DNA of 64,000 nucleotides from Brucella tritici (GCF_902825325.1 NZ_CADEAR010000007.1:1-64000); one strand, 5' to 3'; shown: positions 47,881-58,407, numbered from the stretch's first letter. Notes: a model not told the origin generated them from the letters alone. Translations and numbers: made by a program.

Positions 47881-48099
47881 ATGCCCGTTCGGCTGAAGAA
47901 ACTGATCGGCACTTTTTTGCTGGTTTCACTGGTCATCATCTATGCGGTGTTCGCGACCATCATCGCCGTGGCGCATCTCGCTGAATCGAGCGCTTGGGTA
48001 CATCTCCTGTATTTCTTCGTCACCGGTATTCTCTGGGTTTTGCCAGCCATGGGCATCATCTGGTGGATGGCGCAGCCACCACGCAAGAAACAACATTAA
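47881..48099 (+). CDS. DUF2842 small membrane protein
   Basis: 72 residues with two membrane helices (LIGTFLLVSLVIIYAVFATI and YFFVTGILWVLPAMGIIWW) and a basic tail. Matches the DUF2842 family seen in alphaproteobacteria, of unknown function. The ATG at 47881 has an AAAAGGAG site. Confidence 0.83.
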   Translation: MPVRLKKLIGTFLLVSLVIIYAVFATIIAVAHLAESSAWVHLLYFFVTGILWVLPAMGIIWWMAQPPRKKQH

Positions 48100-48111
48100 T
48101 CCCATTTGAGG

Positions 48112-49248
48112 ATGCTGCAGACTATGGCGGGTGACGTTGCAGCGCGAATTCTGACAGATTTCAAAGAAATCGGTCAATTCTGGAACGATGCTGCAGCCAT
48201 TCATGGTGCGCCGCAATCGTTTGCGTGGATCCATAATTGGCACGCGATCGTCAATGCTGACAGTTTCGTTGTCGGACTCTTTGACAGCAATGGTCCAATC
48301 CTGCTTGTGCCGCTGGAAGTCGTTAGCCAGAATGGCGCGAAAATCGCGCGTTATCCCGGTGGAAGCCACGCCAATTGCAATTTCCCATGGCTGCGAAAGG
48401 AATATGGCGGCATCCTCGGACGCGAGGTAGTCCGGCAACTGATCGAGGTGATCCGCAAAGCACGGCCTGACATCGATGCGCTGTCACTGACACGCCAGCT
48501 TTCTGAACTGCAAGGCGCGGCCAGTCCTCTGCTCACTCTCGGAAAAGCGCCCAATCCAAATCCAGTGCTCGCCGCATCGCTTGATGGTGGCTTCGATGCA
48601 GTGCTTGATCGCGCCAACCGCAAGCGAAAACTGAAAAAGCATCGTCAGCACAGTCGCCGTTATGAAGAAAGCGGTGGCTGGAGAGTTGCCCGGCCGCAAA
48701 CCCGCACGGAATCCGACACGATTCTCGATCTCTATTTTGCGATGAAGGCACAGCGCTTCCGGAAGATGGGAATCCGTGATCCTTTCGCCGATGAGAATGT
48801 GCGTAATTTCTTCAAAGCTTTATTCGACGTAGAATTGGCAAGGGGCCAGAATCTGAATGAACTCCGCTTTCTTGAAGTAGGCGGAACCGTGCGTTCGATC
48901 ATCGGAAAACTGTTCGGCAATACAGGCCCTACCGTCGAGTTCGCCGCAATCGCAGAAGACGAGCTGATGGCGGCAAGTCCGGGTGAATTTCTCTTCTTCG
49001 AGGATATCAGCCACAGTTGCGGTGAAGGCCATTCGATCTACAGTTTCGGTATTGGTGATGAGCCGTACAAACGCGAGTGGTGCGATCTCGAGTTTACGAT
49101 CTATGACACGCTGATACCGCTTTCCACCAAAGGGAAATTCTTCACAGTGCTGCAATCAGTCCGCAATGCGATTGCAGGAAGTATCAAGCGCAATCCGCGT
49201 CTTTGGGGCCTTGCCAAGACACTGCGCAGCAGGTTCGCAAAAAGGTAG
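48112..49248 (+). CDS. GNAT/FemAB-like acetyltransferase (CelD type)
   Basis: 378 residues with the BioF2/CelD-like GNAT arrangement: HNWHAIVNADSF, LDRANRKRKLKKHRQHSRR, GEFLFFEDISHSCGEG. Related proteins act in polysaccharide or lipid modification, fitting the exopolysaccharide genes that follow. ATGs at 48112 and 48124 are both possible; the GAGG lies better for the second. Confidence 0.75.
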   Translation: MLQTMAGDVAARILTDFKEIGQFWNDAAAIHGAPQSFAWIHNWHAIVNADSFVVGLFDSNGPILLVPLEVVSQNGAKIARYPGGSHANCNFPWLRKEYGGILGREVVRQLIEVIRKARPDIDALSLTRQLSELQGAASPLLTLGKAPNPNPVLAASLDGGFDAVLDRANRKRKLKKHRQHSRRYEESGGWRVARPQTRTESDTILDLYFAMKAQRFRKMGIRDPFADENVRNFFKALFDVELARGQNLNELRFLEVGGTVRSIIGKLFGNTGPTVEFAAIAEDELMAASPGEFLFFEDISHSCGEGHSIYSFGIGDEPYKREWCDLEFTIYDTLIPLSTKGKFFTVLQSVRNAIAGSIKRNPRLWGLAKTLRSRFAKR

Positions 49249-49312
49249 AGGTGCTTAGCAATTCGATTCAGAAACAAGGTCTAAGACGCTGTTCCAGAAT
49301 CGCATTTGGCTA

Positions 49313-51535
49313 TCAGTCAGTTTCGTCCATCAGAATGACGACGTCTTCATAACCACCCTGATCGAGATCGAGAGCAGCCAGCGCAACGCCCTTATCGTCC
49401 GGATCGACGATACTCATCACCACTGCAGCAGATCCATCGGCAATGCGTCGGATTTGTTCCGAAGATGACGGACCGCATTCCACAACGACAAAATCATAGA
49501 CCGTTTCCAGCGCATCCAAAATGAGCGGTAACCGGTCGGCGGAACGCATGGCGGCTTCAGGATCGGCCTCACCCAGCGGAACGACATGCGCCTGCGAGAA
49601 CCGGTCACTGTGGATGACCTCATTGAAGCGGCGCTCGCCGGACAGAAGATCGGTAATGCCCGGCAGATGAGTACCGTCCAGCATGGCAAGCCCAACAGTT
49701 CCCTGTGCGGTCATATCCACGAGAATTGCACGTTTGCCATGGTCGGCGAATTCACGCAGCAGACGCACCGTTCCTGCCGATGCCTTATCGCCCTCGGGAG
49801 AGACCACCACGATACGTTTCAGCGTTCCGCCCGACAGAAGATCGGCAACAGCTTCCACACCATTTGGATTGCGTGGTTTCGTCTGACGCTGCCTGATCTC
49901 ACTTTGCTTGATCTCACCTTGCTTTACCATGGGAAACTCCTCCACGGATTTCCTCGTTTCGGAAACCGGCGGCTTCGCCGCAAACGGCATAGTCCATGAA
50001 CGGCGTGGCGCTGCAATTGTTTCCTTGGAAACGCCATCACGGCGTTCGGCACCGGACGGCGGCACGGCAGCCGCTTCCACAGCGGCGGCAATGACCGGCA
50101 TTTCGATTTCCTCGACGGCAGCAATCCGCTGGCCATCCGCGGTCACGAATGCACGCCCGCTGAACAACTCACGCAAGAGAACGAAAATCGACAGCAAGAG
50201 CAGGCCAGCGGCAAAAGTTGAGCCGACAATCGGCAATATCATTGGATAATAGGGCACCGCCGGTGCTTCGGCGGAAGAGAAAACCCGAGCATCAACCGGC
50301 ACATAATTGCGGTCGGTGCGCGACGCGGCTTCGCGATAGCGCGTCAGATAGGTTTCAAGAAGCTGACGCTGCGCCGTCGCCTCGCGCTCCAATGCGCGCA
50401 ATTCAACTTCCTGATCGCCCGCCTGCGCTGCCTGTGCTTTCACGCGGTTGAGTTCACGATTGAGCTCCTCCTCGCGAAGTTTTGCTGCTGAGACTTCGTT
50501 GTCGAGGCTTGCAACAAGCTTGCGGCCTTCGATCCTGATCTGCTGGTCGAGATCAGCAAGCTGCGAACGCAATGCCTTGATCCGAGGATGGCCCTCCAGA
50601 AGTGTCGTCGAAAGATCGGCTATCTGGGCGTTAAGCTGAATGCGTCTTTCGGCAAGACGCTGCATCATGCCGGAAGCAACGACGTCCGGCAGCGTGTCGA
50701 TGGGAGCGCCGGAGGCCAGCGACTTACGAATGCTTTCCGCCTTGGCTTCTGCCGAAGCGCGGCTGGTGCGAACCCGCGTCAGTTCGGTTGAGACCTCAGA
50801 GAGCTGCTGTGTCGCTATCGTGCTGTTGCTCTGGCCGGTCAGGAGTCCGCGCGAAGCACGATAATCCGCAACCTTCTTTTCCGCATCGCGGACGCGGTTG
50901 CGCAGGTCGTCAATCTCGGGCGCGAGCCAGCCGGTAGCATCGTCGTTCGACTCCAGCTTCGCGGCCTGTTGAAACAGGATGTACTGATTGGCCAGTGCAT
51001 TAGCGACGTTCTTGGCCGTCTCAGGGTTTGCCGAATTATATTGCACGACGATGACGCGCGAAGCGGTAACGGCAAAAACCTGCATGTTCTTGCGCAGCTT
51101 CTGTAGAACGCGCTCTTCCGGGGTCAGTCGTGCGGGATCAGTGCGCATGCCAAGCATGATGAGAACGCGGGTCCACGGCTTCACTTCCGTCGTCGTGAAG
51201 GCTTCGTTGCTGGTCAGCTTGAGTTCGTCGGAAACTTTTTTAAGAAGATCACCGGACGAGAACACCTCAACCTGGCTCTTCACACCTTCGGCGTCAAAGA
51301 CAGGCCGCTCGGCGGCTGTTTCGCCATTGGGGCGGGTATAGATGGATTCGCGGGCCTCGATCATGATGCGCGCTTCAGCGCGATAATCCGGCGTCAAAAG
51401 AAGGCAGATGGCCCATGCAAGCGCCGCCATGAGAAGCGCGCCAACGACAATGAACAGCCAGTGGCGGCGCAGGCTGGAGAACAGCGCGCCGATATCAATA
51501 TCTGCGTCCCTTGATAACGGATCGACTTCTGTCAT
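49313..51535 (-). CDS. Wzz/ExoP-type chain-length protein with degenerate kinase domain
   Basis: 740 residues. An N-terminal Wzz part (DIDIGALFSSLRRHWLFI, first membrane helix near 30) is followed by long coiled coil (about 180-440), a GNVR-like region (TDRNYVPVDARVFSSAEAP) and a second helix. The C-terminal 180 residues are a BY-kinase fold with altered Walker A (SPEGDKAS) and Walker A' (ILVDMTAQ, second Asp lost), and no tyrosine-rich tail. Controls polymer length; kinase activity is doubtful. Divergent from wza. Confidence 0.85.
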   Translation of the reverse strand: MTEVDPLSRDADIDIGALFSSLRRHWLFIVVGALLMAALAWAICLLLTPDYRAEARIMIEARESIYTRPNGETAAERPVFDAEGVKSQVEVFSSGDLLKKVSDELKLTSNEAFTTTEVKPWTRVLIMLGMRTDPARLTPEERVLQKLRKNMQVFAVTASRVIVVQYNSANPETAKNVANALANQYILFQQAAKLESNDDATGWLAPEIDDLRNRVRDAEKKVADYRASRGLLTGQSNSTIATQQLSEVSTELTRVRTSRASAEAKAESIRKSLASGAPIDTLPDVVASGMMQRLAERRIQLNAQIADLSTTLLEGHPRIKALRSQLADLDQQIRIEGRKLVASLDNEVSAAKLREEELNRELNRVKAQAAQAGDQEVELRALEREATAQRQLLETYLTRYREAASRTDRNYVPVDARVFSSAEAPAVPYYPMILPIVGSTFAAGLLLLSIFVLLRELFSGRAFVTADGQRIAAVEEIEMPVIAAAVEAAAVPPSGAERRDGVSKETIAAPRRSWTMPFAAKPPVSETRKSVEEFPMVKQGEIKQSEIRQRQTKPRNPNGVEAVADLLSGGTLKRIVVVSPEGDKASAGTVRLLREFADHGKRAILVDMTAQGTVGLAMLDGTHLPGITDLLSGERRFNEVIHSDRFSQAHVVPLGEADPEAAMRSADRLPLILDALETVYDFVVVECGPSSSEQIRRIADGSAAVVMSIVDPDDKGVALAALDLDQGGYEDVVILMDETD

Positions 51536-51836
51536 TCCCCATTCTCCATGGACTTCGCGAGTGCGCTTGCGCGCGTGATCGCTCTCGCCCGCGTGGGGTA
51601 AAGCACCCCCGAATCTGGCCGGAAGGTAAAGGAACAAGGTAACCAGAGGGTTAAGCAGGATAAGTTCCCAACAGTTGGCGAGCCATAAAGATTTTGCGCC
51701 GAAGCCTGTCTTCTTTACCAGCCATTAACCCTAATCAATCGATAACGCTTGCAACCGATATTCGTAATCGCGCTGTCAGTACCGCGTCGATTGCGTTCGT
51801 AAGAAATATTGCTTTTCGGAAGAACCGAGGCGGAAG

Positions 51837-52427
51837 ATGACGGCGAAGACAATTCATAACAAGCGCAAAGGCCACGCTCTGCTTGTGGCGCTCGGCCTTG
51901 CCGCCATGACGCTTTCCGCCTGCTCCAGCTATCGCCCTGCCCCGCCTGCTTTCCACGAAGCGCTGAACCAGCCTTATATGCTGGATGCAGGTGATCGCGT
52001 GCGCATCACGGTTTTCGAACAGCCAAGCCTCACCAATACCTATAGCGTCGATCAGGCAGGCTATATCGCCTTCCCACTCGTTGGCAGCATTCCGGCACGT
52101 GGCAAGACATCCAAGCAGCTTGAAGGCATCATCGCATCCAAACTGCGTGGCGGCTACCTGCGTGACCCCGACGTGAGCGCGGAAATCGACCGCTATCGCC
52201 CGATCTTTGTGATGGGTGAAGTCGGTGCCGCTGGCCAGTATTCCTATGTTCCGGGCATGACTGCGCAAAAGGCAATCGCCGCTGCGGGTGGTTTCAGCCC
52301 ACGCGCCAATCAGGAGAATGTCGACATCACACGCCAGTTCAACGGCAAGGTTCTGACTGGTCGCGTGCTGATTTCCGATCCTATCCTGCCGGGCGACACG
52401 ATCTATGTGCGCGAACGTCTGTTTTGA
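51837..52427 (+). CDS. Polysaccharide export lipoprotein, Wza family
   Basis: 196 residues. A lipobox LSACSS follows the signal; Poly_export (YMLDAGDRVRITVFEQPSLT) and SLBB (VMGEVGAAGQYSY) domains follow. Short compared with Wza (about 380), as in many rhizobial ExoF-like exporters. A GAGG site precedes the ATG. Confidence 0.87.
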   Translation: MTAKTIHNKRKGHALLVALGLAAMTLSACSSYRPAPPAFHEALNQPYMLDAGDRVRITVFEQPSLTNTYSVDQAGYIAFPLVGSIPARGKTSKQLEGIIASKLRGGYLRDPDVSAEIDRYRPIFVMGEVGAAGQYSYVPGMTAQKAIAAAGGFSPRANQENVDITRQFNGKVLTGRVLISDPILPGDTIYVRERLF

Positions 52428-52436
52428 TGGCGATTG

Positions 52437-53600
52437 ATGGCCGATGACACCAATGCCTCCCCACTGCGTATCATCCACTGTTTCCGCGAACCGACCGGCG
52501 GGCTCTTCCGTCATGTTCGCGATCTCGTGGGCCTGCAGGCGGAAAAAGGCCACGCAGTCGGCATCGTCTGCGATGCAACGACAGGCGGCCCGCGCGAAGA
52601 CGCGCTTCTGGAAGAATTACGGCCAAGGCTCACGCTCGGCCTTCATCGCATTGCCATGCAGCGCCATGTCGGACTGGGCGACGCAGCGGCAGCGTACAAA
52701 GCATATCGCATCATCAAGAAATTGCAGCCGGACATATTGCACGGACATGGCGCCAAAGGTGGCGTCTATGCACGTTTGTTCGGCTCAGTCTTACGGGTTT
52801 TTAGGTCTCGCGTAGCCCGTATCTATTCACCGCATGGCGGTAGTCTGCATTTCGACCGGAAGACGCGCCGTGGCGGCGCCGTCTTTCTGATCGAGAGAAT
52901 GCTGGCTCCGATGACCGACGCGGTGATGTTCGTTTCCAACTTCGAAAAGCGTATCTATGAAGAAAAGGTAGGGCGGCCCTATGGCCTCCATGCCGTCGTC
53001 TACAACGGCTTGGCCGAAGACGAGTTTATACCCGTCGCCGACGCAGCCGATGCCACCGATTTTCTCTTTGTCGGCACGATGCGCGAACTGAAGGGACCCG
53101 ACCTGCTGATCCGGGCCCTTGCGCGCCTACGCGACCAGCACCAGCGCAATTTTACCGCAACAATGGTGGGTGATGGCGCGGAAAAGTCCGCTTTCTTCAA
53201 CCTGGCCAACGAGCTTGGTATTTCCGCGCAAATCCGCTTTCTGCCCGGAATGGCTGCACGAGAAGCTTTTGCTTTGGGGCGGATAATGGTGGTTCCATCG
53301 CGCGCCGAAGCGTTCCCCTATATTATTCTGGAGGCGCTCGCCGCCGGAAAGCCCGTTATCGCCAGCAATGTCGGCGGGATTTCAGAAGTGTTCGGGCCTC
53401 GTTCCTCGGTGCTGGTGGAACCCGAGGACGAGGCGCTTGCGAACAAGATGCTGGGCGTCGCAGATGATCCAGTTGCGTTTCGCGCCGCGATGCCGGATGC
53501 GATACGGCTGCACGAGCGTTTCAGCCAGCAATCCATGGCACACTCAATCGAGACGATCTATTACGAAGCCCATCCGGACCGGGCCGTACCAGAAGACTGA
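52437..53600 (+). CDS. Glycosyltransferase family 4
   Basis: 387 residues, GT-B fold. CFREPTGGLFRHVRDLVGL (donor-side loop), HGHGAKGGVYARL, FLFVGTMRELKGPDLLIRAL and EAFPYIILEALAAGKPVIAS with the E-x7-E motif. Adds a sugar during polymer assembly. It starts 9 nt after the wza stop. Confidence 0.87.
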   Translation: MADDTNASPLRIIHCFREPTGGLFRHVRDLVGLQAEKGHAVGIVCDATTGGPREDALLEELRPRLTLGLHRIAMQRHVGLGDAAAAYKAYRIIKKLQPDILHGHGAKGGVYARLFGSVLRVFRSRVARIYSPHGGSLHFDRKTRRGGAVFLIERMLAPMTDAVMFVSNFEKRIYEEKVGRPYGLHAVVYNGLAEDEFIPVADAADATDFLFVGTMRELKGPDLLIRALARLRDQHQRNFTATMVGDGAEKSAFFNLANELGISAQIRFLPGMAAREAFALGRIMVVPSRAEAFPYIILEALAAGKPVIASNVGGISEVFGPRSSVLVEPEDEALANKMLGVADDPVAFRAAMPDAIRLHERFSQQSMAHSIETIYYEAHPDRAVPED

Positions 53601-53612
53601 GGGTTACTCCCC

Positions 53613-54344
53613 TCAGCCCACCATCGCAACGAAGGGTTCGGATGCAGATACCGACCGTTCGAACTGTGACCGAAACCCACCCCGCGCCGCAAAATATATA
53701 TAGTGGAACGCATCGGCCCGCCCGCCGATAAGCGAGATGTCCTCGCGTTGCCATTCCCAAGGCAGCATGTCGAGCTTATCTTCGAACGGTTCTGATATGG
53801 TTGCCGACCAGAATGCGGCAATACCATTTGGCTTCAGCGCCCTTTTCACCAACCTCAGACCATCATCGTCATAGATGGCTCCGTTGGCCGCGCGAACTGT
53901 AAAGTCAGGCCCATTATCAGTATCCATCAATATGGCATCGTATTGGCCGGGTTCGGCGCGAAGAACATCCATAACGTCAGCGACCCGAACATCGACACGC
54001 GGATCGTTCAATGGATGACTGGCAAGATGGCCGATATAGGTCCGGTTCCAGTCCACAATCTCCGGGACGAGTTCGCAAACCGTCACCCTGGCATCAGGTC
54101 CGAGCAAATCAAGAGCCGCCCGAAGCGTAAAGCCCATACCGAGCCCGCCGATAAGCATATGCGAAACCTGCCGTCCGTGCAGGCGAAGCGACCTTTCAGC
54201 CAATACGGTCTCGGACTGGAAATTGACGTTCGACATCAATTCCAGGCCGTTGTAGCGGATTTCGTAGATGTGATCGCGTTTTCGCAACAAAATTTCATCG
54301 CCGGCATGATTGCCCGCTCTAGCCAATTCGGCCCAGATAGTCAT
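53613..54344 (-). CDS. Spermidine synthase-like SAM-dependent enzyme
   Basis: 243 residues with a Rossmann methyltransferase core: HMLIGGLGMGFTLRAALD, VTVCELVPEIVDWNR, YDAILMDTDNGP. It lacks full spermidine synthase length and may be a methyltransferase. Convergent with the glycosyltransferase, 12 nt between stops. Confidence 0.78.
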   Translation of the reverse strand: MTIWAELARAGNHAGDEILLRKRDHIYEIRYNGLELMSNVNFQSETVLAERSLRLHGRQVSHMLIGGLGMGFTLRAALDLLGPDARVTVCELVPEIVDWNRTYIGHLASHPLNDPRVDVRVADVMDVLRAEPGQYDAILMDTDNGPDFTVRAANGAIYDDDGLRLVKRALKPNGIAAFWSATISEPFEDKLDMLPWEWQREDISLIGGRADAFHYIYFAARGGFRSQFERSVSASEPFVAMVG

Positions 54345-54353
54345 GTTCAACCC

Positions 54354-54422
54354 TAGAGCGCCCTCCAAAACACCAGAACGGTTTGGATAAAGCGCATTAA
54401 AACAAACAGTTAATGCGACCGG
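54354..54422. repeat. Mosaic repeat with aaaacaaacagtta core
   Basis: Starts tagagcgccctccaaaa like the element at 10553 and holds aaaacaaacagtta, the reverse complement of the core at 31336. GCGCATTA...TTAATGCG forms a hairpin. Confidence 0.65.
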
Positions 54423-54498
54423 CTAGTGGTCTGATTCCGACATTTGCATTCCTCGGATATGAGCCCCGAGCAAATGTCGGAATCAAAAAGATCACTAG
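54423..54498. repeat. 76-bp palindromic repeat
   Basis: CTAGTG...CACTAG encloses perfect 16-bp arms TGATTCCGACATTTGC / GCAAATGTCGGAATCA, and CTCGG/CCGAG pair inside. It abuts the mosaic repeat on the left. Confidence 0.8.
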
Positions 54499-54902
54499 TA
54501 ACCTTATGTATCTAGTGGATTTTTCGAATTTGACGTTTGAAACAGCATCTCATTCAGTCGGGATTCAAACGCCAAATTCAATCCACAAGGTCGCAGCGTG
54601 AATTGCTCTCATCAGGATTTTTTGGGTCGCTGTGCGTCAGGCGCGCAGCAACCCCATGACATCGTCCGATCTGGTGCCGATCAGAAGTGGAAACAAAGCT
54701 GGCCTGTTGGCGGCAACATCTGCCGAACAGTTCGACGGCAAAATGCCGCTTGCAGCTTTTTCTTCCAACGGTTTCATATCACCGTGCTAGGCAATATAAT
54801 CATGCAAGGCAAGCCTTGCATCGGCTTGGGTTGCGACAACTGACGTCGCCCCTTCCCGTCGTCAATGCTATAGCTGTACGGGCATCAAACATGTTATTTT
54901 AG
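54499..54902. other. Noncoding stretch before the transferase gene
   Basis: About 400 bp with only short frames of no known family. Possibly decayed coding sequence. Confidence 0.35.
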
Positions 54903-54925
54903 CCGTTACTAACAGTAACGGTTTT
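54903..54925 (+). terminator. Terminator-like hairpin upstream of the transferase gene
   Basis: CCGTTACT-aac-AGTAACGG then four T. With no gene directly before it, it may end an unrecognised small RNA or act in the leader of the downstream gene. Confidence 0.5.
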
Positions 54926-55044
54926 CGACCGAGTATTTAATTGAGTGTTTACCTAAGTCAAAAGCTTGCCATGCGATGTTTATATTCTGCTTAGGACTCT
55001 CGGTCTAATTACGAGGCTATCAATTTACGATCAGGGGCAATGTT

Positions 55045-56595
55045 GTGCGAGACAATGATGCGCTTTCTCCTTTTGGCCGCAAAGCCATGGAAGCCAGCAG
55101 CAAGCCAGATTCCGGGCCAGATTCCAAACCGCGCGGTCCGGTAGAACTCAGCCCACTGGCGCGCCAGATGGCCGAGCAATATCAGCGCGATACATTTTCG
55201 CCGCTGATGTTGAGTGGCGTCATGCGTATGGTGGAGTTTGGGATTGTCTTTTTCTCCGGCATTCTGAGCTTCCTGTTCTATGTCGGTATCCGTACGCATC
55301 TGATCTTCTATTACCCGCTCATCATGGTCGCTGGCGGCGCGCTTTTTGTCCTGCTGATGGAAATCAACGATGGCTATCAGATCAACGTGCTGCGCAGCCC
55401 CGGTCGATATCTGCGGCGGCTTTTTATCAGTTGGGCAGCCGTGCTTGGCACCCTTGCCATTGCCGGTTTCCTGCTGAAAGCTTCGTCCGACTTCTCACGC
55501 GGCTGGTTCCTGTACTGGGCGCTCAGCGCCTGCGTACTACTATTGATTTCGCGCATTTTCATCGCATGGAAGATCAAGCGCTGGGCACGTAATGGCACGA
55601 TGGAGCGCCGCGCCGTCATCGTGGGCGGTGGTCCCAATGCAGAAGCGCTCATCCGCTCGCTCGAACAGCAGCCCGACAACGATATCCGTATCTGCGGCAT
55701 CTTCGACGACCGCGATGACAAACGCTCGCCGCCTATCGTTGCAGGCTACCCAAAACTTGGCAATATCAACGAGCTGATCGAATTTGCACGTATCGCTCAC
55801 ATAGACATGCTGATCGTGTCGCTTCCGATCAGCGCCGAAGCCCGCGTGCTGGCTCTGTTAAAGAAGCTCTGGGTTCTCCCGGTCGATATCCGGCTGTCCG
55901 CGCTCAACAATCACCTGCGCTTCCGTCCGCGCGCCTATTCCTATGTCGGCGCGGTACCGATGCTGGATATTTTCGACAAGCCCATCAATGATTGGGATTC
56001 AGTCGCTAAGCGCATCTTCGACGTTGTCTTCAGCATTTTGGGTATCATTCTTCTGTCGCCGATCATGATCGGCACGGCAATTGCCATCAAGCTCGACAGC
56101 AAAGGCCCTGTTATTTTCAAGCAAAAGCGGCATGGCTTCAACAATGAAGTCATCAATGTCTGGAAATTCCGGTCCATGTACACCGAGATGTGCGACCCGA
56201 CCGCCAAGCAGGCCGTTACCAAAGACGATCCTCGCGTCACCCGCGTCGGGCGCTTCATCCGTAAGGCCTCCATCGATGAGCTGCCGCAATTCTTCAATGT
56301 GCTCGCTGGTTCCTTGTCGCTCGTCGGCCCTCGCCCGCACGCGGTCGCAGCTCACTCGCATAATGTGCTCTATAACGAGGTGGTCGATGGTTATTTCGCG
56401 CGTCACCGTGTGAAGCCGGGCGTTACCGGCTGGGCGCAGATCAATGGCTGGCGCGGCGAAATCGACAATGAGAACAAGATCCGCATGCGCACGGAATTCG
56501 ATCTTTATTACATCGAAAACTGGTCGCTCTGGCTTGATCTCAAGATTCTGTTCCTGACGCCGGTACGGCTTCTCAACACGGAAAACGCCTATTGA
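55045..56595 (+). CDS. Undecaprenyl-phosphate hexose-1-phosphate transferase
   Basis: 516 residues, polyprenyl glycosylphosphotransferase (WcaJ/ExoY type). Four N-terminal membrane helices, a CoA-binding-like Rossmann domain (RRAVIVGGGPNAEAL) and the C-terminal catalytic part KRIFDVVFSILGIILLSP, KFRSMYT and ASIDELPQFFNVL-type motif. It loads the first sugar phosphate onto the lipid carrier. GTG start; stop overlaps the ligase start by 4 nt. Confidence 0.88.
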   Translation: MRDNDALSPFGRKAMEASSKPDSGPDSKPRGPVELSPLARQMAEQYQRDTFSPLMLSGVMRMVEFGIVFFSGILSFLFYVGIRTHLIFYYPLIMVAGGALFVLLMEINDGYQINVLRSPGRYLRRLFISWAAVLGTLAIAGFLLKASSDFSRGWFLYWALSACVLLLISRIFIAWKIKRWARNGTMERRAVIVGGGPNAEALIRSLEQQPDNDIRICGIFDDRDDKRSPPIVAGYPKLGNINELIEFARIAHIDMLIVSLPISAEARVLALLKKLWVLPVDIRLSALNNHLRFRPRAYSYVGAVPMLDIFDKPINDWDSVAKRIFDVVFSILGIILLSPIMIGTAIAIKLDSKGPVIFKQKRHGFNNEVINVWKFRSMYTEMCDPTAKQAVTKDDPRVTRVGRFIRKASIDELPQFFNVLAGSLSLVGPRPHAVAAHSHNVLYNEVVDGYFARHRVKPGVTGWAQINGWRGEIDNENKIRMRTEFDLYYIENWSLWLDLKILFLTPVRLLNTENAY

Positions 56596-57914
56596 CCAGC
56601 GTGGCACAGCGGTTTGACGGCAATTCGCGTCCAGCCGTAGTGCTGGCCGCGAATGTATCGCACCAACGCGCGCTTAACCGTCTTATCGTCAATATTGCGA
56701 TTGGCTTCGGTGTTTTTCTACTCGGTTTCGTGATGAGCGAGCCGGCCCCTTATGAACTCTATATGGTTGGCCTGATTGCGCTGGCATTGTTGTTCGGGCT
56801 GCGATTGACCCGCACCAGCCTTGTGCTGCTGGCGCTCCTTGTGGTGTTCAATTTCGGTGGGATGATTTCAGTCATGCAGATGGCTGACGTCAAGAAAGCC
56901 CCACTCTACATTGCCGTTTCGCTGTTTCTGGCTTTCACGTCGGTATTCTTCGCCGCTGCCATCGAAGGGGACTATCGGCGTTTAAAGACCATATTCAACG
57001 CCTATCTTCTTGTCGGGGTGCTTTCTTCCGTCCTCGGCATTGCCGGTTATCTCGGCCTTTTTCCGGGTGCAGAAATCTTCACGCGCTACGGACGTGCGCA
57101 GGGCGCATTTCAGGACCCCAACGTCTATGGGCCCTTCCTGATATTGCCCCTGACCTGGACGCTTTACCGCATCATGCGCGGCAGTCCGCGTGATGTCCTT
57201 GTCTATCTGCCTTTCTGCGGCCTGCTCACGCTCGGCGTTCTTGTGTCCTTCTCGCGTGCGGCATGGGCGATGGTTCCTCTCTCCTTCGCCATTCTGTTCG
57301 GCGTCCTTTTCCTGCAAAGCAACAGCAATCGTTTTCGGCTACGCCTGATGATAATTGGCCTGCTTGCTGTTGTAACAATTGTTCTCGCGATCCTGATTAT
57401 TCTGCAAATTCCCGGCGTCGGCGATTTCTTCCGAGAGCGCGCACGCCTCGAACAAAGCTATGATAGTGCAAGACTTGGACGATTTGCGCGGCACTGGCTT
57501 GGAATGATCCTCGCTACACAACATCCGCTCGGCATCGGCCCGCTCGAATTTGGTCCGATGTTCGGCGAGGATACGCATAATATCTGGCTCAAAGCCGTAC
57601 TCGACTATGGCTGGATCGGCTTCATCGCCTTTCTGACGCTGACATTCCTGACACTCGGGATTGGCTTCAGGCTTGTACTTCGCAATCGTCCCTGGCAGCC
57701 ATTTCTTCTCGTTGCTTACGCGACCTATCTCGGGCATGTCCTGATCGGCAATGTCATCGACACGGATCACTGGCGTCACTTTTATCTGCTTTTCGGGATT
57801 ATCTGGGGTTGTGCAGGGCTGGAATACAAGTATCAGCTTCTACTCAAGCAAAAGGACCGATCAGGAGAGCAGCATTTTGCAGTTCGCGATATACGCCGCA
57901 GCGGCCCTCTTTGA
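56592..57914 (+). CDS. O-antigen ligase/polymerase family protein
   Basis: 440 residues with about eleven membrane helices and the Wzy_C-type loop [24 protein letters not shown]. Polymerises or ligates saccharide units in the membrane. TTG at 56592 overlaps the previous stop; GTG at 56601 is the alternative. Confidence 0.83.
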   Translation: MTSVAQRFDGNSRPAVVLAANVSHQRALNRLIVNIAIGFGVFLLGFVMSEPAPYELYMVGLIALALLFGLRLTRTSLVLLALLVVFNFGGMISVMQMADVKKAPLYIAVSLFLAFTSVFFAAAIEGDYRRLKTIFNAYLLVGVLSSVLGIAGYLGLFPGAEIFTRYGRAQGAFQDPNVYGPFLILPLTWTLYRIMRGSPRDVLVYLPFCGLLTLGVLVSFSRAAWAMVPLSFAILFGVLFLQSNSNRFRLRLMIIGLLAVVTIVLAILIILQIPGVGDFFRERARLEQSYDSARLGRFARHWLGMILATQHPLGIGPLEFGPMFGEDTHNIWLKAVLDYGWIGFIAFLTLTFLTLGIGFRLVLRNRPWQPFLLVAYATYLGHVLIGNVIDTDHWRHFYLLFGIIWGCAGLEYKYQLLLKQKDRSGEQHFAVRDIRRSGPL

Positions 57915-58197
57915 AATTGCCGGATGCTTCGCCTTCTGGGCATGGTTGAAGCTCGACAAGTCACCGCTTTGGCTGGCACCCGGCATGGTGTGCCTGGCAT
58001 TGTTCGCCTATCTGCTGACCTTGATTGAGAGCAATGTCGCCGGTCGCGCTTATGCAGCCTATGGCGGCGTCTATATCATCGCTTCGATCCTGTGGATCTG
58101 GTTTGCTGAGGGTGCCCGCCCCGACCGTTGGGATGTCGTCGGCGCATGTACGGCTTTTGCAGGAACATGCATCATCCTCTTTGCGCCTCGATCCTGA
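57877..58197 (+). CDS. UPF0060/YnfA family membrane protein
   Basis: 106 residues with four membrane helices ([40 protein letters not shown]), similar to the small multidrug resistance fold. Function unproven. The TTG at 57877 has an AGGAG site and gives the family length; the gene overlaps the ligase 3' end by 38 nt. Confidence 0.83.
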   Translation: MQFAIYAAAALFEIAGCFAFWAWLKLDKSPLWLAPGMVCLALFAYLLTLIESNVAGRAYAAYGGVYIIASILWIWFAEGARPDRWDVVGACTAFAGTCIILFAPRS

Positions 58198-58247
58198 TGG
58201 CTGAAACGATGCATGAATGTCATGTGCAATTTGCCAGTTTCGGCAAA

Positions 58248-58276
58248 TTAGCCCTTGCGTGCCAAGTCGTTATAAT
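58248..58276 (+). promoter_or_regulatory. Promoter of tRNA-Pro
   Basis: TTAGCC, 17 nt, TATAAT, with the -10 ending 18 nt before the tRNA. Confidence 0.5.
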
Positions 58277-58294
58277 CTACGGCTTTCCCCGGCT

Positions 58295-58371
<77 letters not shown>

Positions 58372-58407
58372 TTTTAAATCAAAGACTTAGCTACCATCTT
58401 TGATTAC

